NCBI GenBank assembly: GCA_020284085.1
Contig: JACEVL010000484.1
Location: 1,049,501 to 1,113,500 of the forward strand
DNA length: 64,000 bases
Source of the DNA: Aporrectodea caliginosa
Lineage: Eukaryota > Annelida > Clitellata > Crassiclitellata > Lumbricidae
Direction of reading: 5' to 3'
The notes beneath the pieces are model-generated. The model was not told where the DNA came from. It worked only from the letters and a program-made list of their open reading frames with translations, and made no database searches. Shown here piece by piece: positions 61,291 through 64,000 of this stretch; position 1 is the stretch's first letter, and each line of letters starts with the position of its first letter. The translations under genes and the position numbers were made by a program.

Positions 61291-61825
61291 CCGAGATTCA
61301 ACCCTCTTAAATAAGTCACCATCGCCGTCCATCGGTATGCAAACCGGCAGAGGCACGCACAGAGGCGCGTGGGACGGGCGTTCTAACCAATGTAGCTAAA
61401 CGGGCTATAGTGATTGATTGCCACTTGAGTGTCTGCATTGTCAGACATTGCTCTTTACCACAACAAACCTCTGTAGCCACGAAGCATTCATGAGGCTTGC
61501 ACATTGTCTTCTATGCATACAGGCCTTCCCTCTCCCTCCTTCCCTACATTCCTCACATCCTCCATCCCCTCGACTCCACGTATCCCTATCTCTCACATAT
61601 ATCTCCCTCCTTGATATCCTCTTCCTCCTCCGCCTCTCTTCCCTTTCTCTTTCCCGCCGACGGGAAATGACGCCAGCAGCATACTGCAGCACAGACATCA
61701 CACGCTCAGACCACCGCAAAGGAAGCCTACTCCGCAGCTATGCCGACCGACATGTATCGTGTTGGCCGGCACCGCAACAAGGAAGACACAGCTCGTCCGA
61801 AACAATGTCCTCCTTCACGGAATAG

Positions 61826-62131
61826 TTTTCCCACAGCGATTCACCCACCACCACCACCACCACCACCGTATATATCTCAAAGGGAATTCGACTGCTGATT
61901 AATGCAGTTTTCAGACGTTGGACGTACGCAGACGGTTTGCTACAAGCCACAACTCTCATGAAAGAGTCATTGCCTTGGAAGCAAGTCCTTATCGATTTCC
62001 CGAGACTTCGAAAGAAATTAACGAGAGCTGAAGCTAACAAGTTTTTGATCGAAATCGGTCTTGATACAGGCGTGATCAAGAAATCGATGTCTGCGTTACA
62101 AGGATTGCCTTTGGAATGCGATGAGTTTTAG
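61826..62131 (+). CDS. Possible terminal coding exon of an unrecognised gene
   Basis: Frame open from 61826 to TAG at 62129-62131. After an acceptor-like ttttcag (ends 61914) it reads RWTYADGLLQATTLMKES, then KQVLIDFPRLRKKLTRAEAN, ending in LECDEF. Composition is balanced (no simple repeat, mixed charged and hydrophobic residues), unlike other open frames nearby. No family is recognised, no upstream exon was found in the window, and no ATG-led complete gene fits, so it may be the last exon of a gene whose earlier exons lie to the left or were missed. Confidence 0.3.
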   Translation, partial: FSHSDSPTTTTTTTVYISKGIRLLINAVFRRWTYADGLLQATTLMKESLPWKQVLIDFPRLRKKLTRAEANKFLIEIGLDTGVIKKSMSALQGLPLECDEF

Positions 62132-62334
62132 AGGACGATGCGAAATGGAATGCCGTTGGTGTTGTGTGTGTTTTTTGTATAACGTGCTGACGGTGGGAAT
62201 GCGAAGCACGAGGAGAACAGATTTATGCGAATATTACCACGATCAGTTTGAGTTGTGTACGCTCAAGGGCTGTAGATAACATTACGCGGATAAATCACGC
62301 AAGTTCTAATACGTGCACGCAGATAATATCAATC

Positions 62335-62552
62335 TCATGCGTCGTATATATATATGAATATATATATATATATACATGTATGTGTTCGTAGGTGTATATG
62401 TGTGTGTGTGTGTCTGTGTGTAGGTGTGTGTTACAGTAGATGTGCAGTTGTGTGTGTGTGTGTGTGTGTGTGTTTGTGTGAGTGTGTGTGTGTAGGTAGG
62501 TGTATGTGTAGGTGTTTGTGTGTGTGTAGGTGTGTAGATGTGTGTAGGTGTA

Positions 62553-62639
<87 letters not shown>

Positions 62640-62660
62640 TGTAGGTGTAGGTGTGTGTGT
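62335..62660 (+). repeat. (TG)n microsatellite
   Basis: TATA-rich start, degenerate TG from 62395, nearly pure (TG)n at 62552-62638. Confidence 0.95.
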
Positions 62661-62785
62661 GTCTTGCACCTTGCACGTACAATTAGGTGGTCGTACTGTA
62701 AACAATACATAGACCCATTCGATTGGGGTTCGAATCCATTTGAAAAGGCAATATTGCTTTCAGAAATCTACTGTTTAATTTTGCC

Positions 62786-62990
62786 GTCATCATCATCACC
62801 ATCACCATTGTAATCATCACCATCGTTATCATCATCACCATCACCATTGTAATCATCACCATCGTTATCATCATCACCATCACCATTGTAATCATCACCA
62901 TCGTTATCATCATCACCATCACCATTGTAATCATCACCATCGTTATCATCATCACCATCACCACGACCATCGTCATCACCATCATCGTCG
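62786..62990 (-). repeat. 39-bp Asp-rich minisatellite
   Basis: About 4.5 copies of a 39-bp unit (catcatcaccatcaccattg and taatcatcaccatcgttat). One minus frame gives 13-residue Asp/Gly/Asn repeats. Best read as an expanded (GAT)n tail of the LINE end at 62995-63130. Confidence 0.85.
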
Positions 62991-62994
62991 TAGT

Positions 62995-63130
62995 CATCGT
63001 CATTATTATCGTCATCATCAGCTGCTTGGGTAAGCCATTTGGCAGGGATGGGTGCAAAGCAATGACCTCCATTTCCTTGGTCATTTATCAAGTCCAAGTT
63101 TGCTATCTCTTCGTTTGTCCTCTGTATACA
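62995..63130 (-). mobile_element. LINE 3' end of the second clade
   Basis: Minus strand carries a P-x-K-W-R-S-L-type C-terminus (from gacctccatttccttgg) followed by a (GAT)n tail; same clade as 52800-53180. Confidence 0.5.
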
Positions 63131-63234
63131 TGCATACACAACACACGCGCATATATATATAAGTCCTTGGCCATATATACAGCTGACCATGCTATGTATG
63201 CCTGCCACGTTTTGTAGCAAATTTTGCATAGATA

Positions 63235-63600
63235 GATAGATATATATGTATATATATATGTATGTATGCAAGTATGTATTATTTATGTATGTATATATTA
63301 CGTGCGCATGCATGTATGTATAATGCATAATGCATTATGCATGTATTGTATGTGTATGTATTACATACACATACAATACATGCATAACTATGTATGTGTG
63401 TTACACAGTGTGTACACATGTATGTGTATATATATATATATGCACGCATATATGTATGTATGCAAGGTGTATTATGTATTTATGTATGCACGTGTATGTA
63501 TGTATGTGTGTACATGTATATATGTATACATGTATGTATGTATGATTTATGTATGTTTGACATGTATAGATGTGTGTTTGTTTGTATGTATGCATCTGGC
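63235..63600 (+). repeat. (TATG)n-rich region with palindromes
   Basis: Degenerate TATGTATG with an inverted pair: gcatgtattgtatgtgtatg (63338-63357) and catacacatacaatacatgc (63364-63383, ending about 63383), and ataatgcataatgcattatg nearby. Confidence 0.85.
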
Positions 63601-63739
63601 TATTTAGATAGCGCCTTTAGAGAACCTCACAAGTTATAGAACAGATCTAAATAGGTATACAACTTTGATAGGGGCAATAAGATCTATACCGATATAATCT
63701 CGGCTCATACTAAGTTTATGAGCGATCTTAATTATTATT

Positions 63740-64000
63740 TATTATTATTACATACATTTTTAACTCGCGTCAAGTCACACAGAAATGCGAATCAGAGGCT
63801 ATAGCCAGACGCCATAGGAAGTGCAGTCAGATATCAAGATGTTTGAAGGATAATGAGAAATAGCGTTTTAAGGCGTTTCTTGAAAGAAGAAAGAGTTCGA
63901 GCAATCGAACAACGGATAAACATTGGTAGGCGATTCCATTCCTTGGAGGCAGCAAAATGGAATGCACAAGAGCCCATGACAGAGGATCAGCCAAAAGACC
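63740..64000 (-). mobile_element. LINE 3' end, family E, cut by the window end
   Basis: (TTA)n, gtcaagtcacacagaaatgc, minus frame with AFHFAASKEWNRLP-type residues. Continues past the window. Confidence 0.55.

Noticed and set aside
62727..62737. Isolated GGTTCGAATCC (pol III B box)
   Set aside because: No matching A box or tRNA fold upstream; probably chance or a SINE scrap.
62768..63328. 186-codon Asp-rich acidic protein on the minus strand
   Set aside because: 39-bp minisatellite plus LINE tail; the non-repeat part is a LINE C-terminus in another frame.

Overview
The window is animal nuclear DNA. It holds two complete, intron-rich protein genes that converge tail to tail, embedded in a dense field of transposon remnants and simple repeats. 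Every deduced splice junction is GT-AG. The proteins have metazoan family architectures, and there are tRNA-derived SINEs, LINE 3' ends and hAT-type MITEs throughout. The repeat load and the single FHL-type gene suit a marine invertebrate with conservative gene structure, but the sequence alone does not fix the phylum.

Gene 1 (+ strand, coding 5930-36900) is an ABCB1/P-glycoprotein-like full transporter. I assembled 27 coding exons whose phases all agree. They give a 4056-nt CDS (1351 residues plus stop) with TMD-NBD-TMD-NBD order and every catalytic motif intact in both NBDs. A poorly supported 5' UTR exon may lie near 3785-4049, and an acceptor at 5849 precedes the start-codon exon. A poly(A) signal sits at 37249.

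Gene 2 (- strand, coding 45647 down to 39298) is a four-and-a-half-LIM-domain (FHL) protein. It has 5 coding exons, an 846-nt CDS and 281 residues, with all 36 zinc ligands present. Its upstream exon and promoter are not certain; a GC-rich stretch with a minus-strand TATA motif and an RFX-type palindrome at about 49137-49282 is a candidate. The two coding regions end about 2.4 kb apart. Nothing suggests that they work together: one is a plasma-membrane drug/lipid efflux pump, the other a scaffold or transcription cofactor.

The rest is repeat-derived. I recognise: (i) at least 11 hAT-like elements with terminal inverted repeats, 8 of them with perfect 8-bp target-site duplications, including one nested pair and one with an empty-site control beside it; (ii) a 70-bp TTAA-bounded palindromic micro-MITE present four times, always in ABCB introns, plus a 152-bp TTAA element; (iii) four tRNA-headed SINE families; (iv) more than 20 short 3' ends of non-LTR retrotransposons, often with the reverse-transcriptase C-terminus readable; (v) many micro- and minisatellites, some very long. 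The right third (46-64 kb) is mostly microsatellite and retroelement debris, with one unassigned terminal-exon-like open frame at 61826-62131.

I found no convincing new biological system. The most unusual observations concern the transposons: the micro-MITE family, repeated CArG/YY1-like motifs inside a hAT relic, transposons abutting splice sites, and a minisatellite whose every unit carries pseudo-splice sites.
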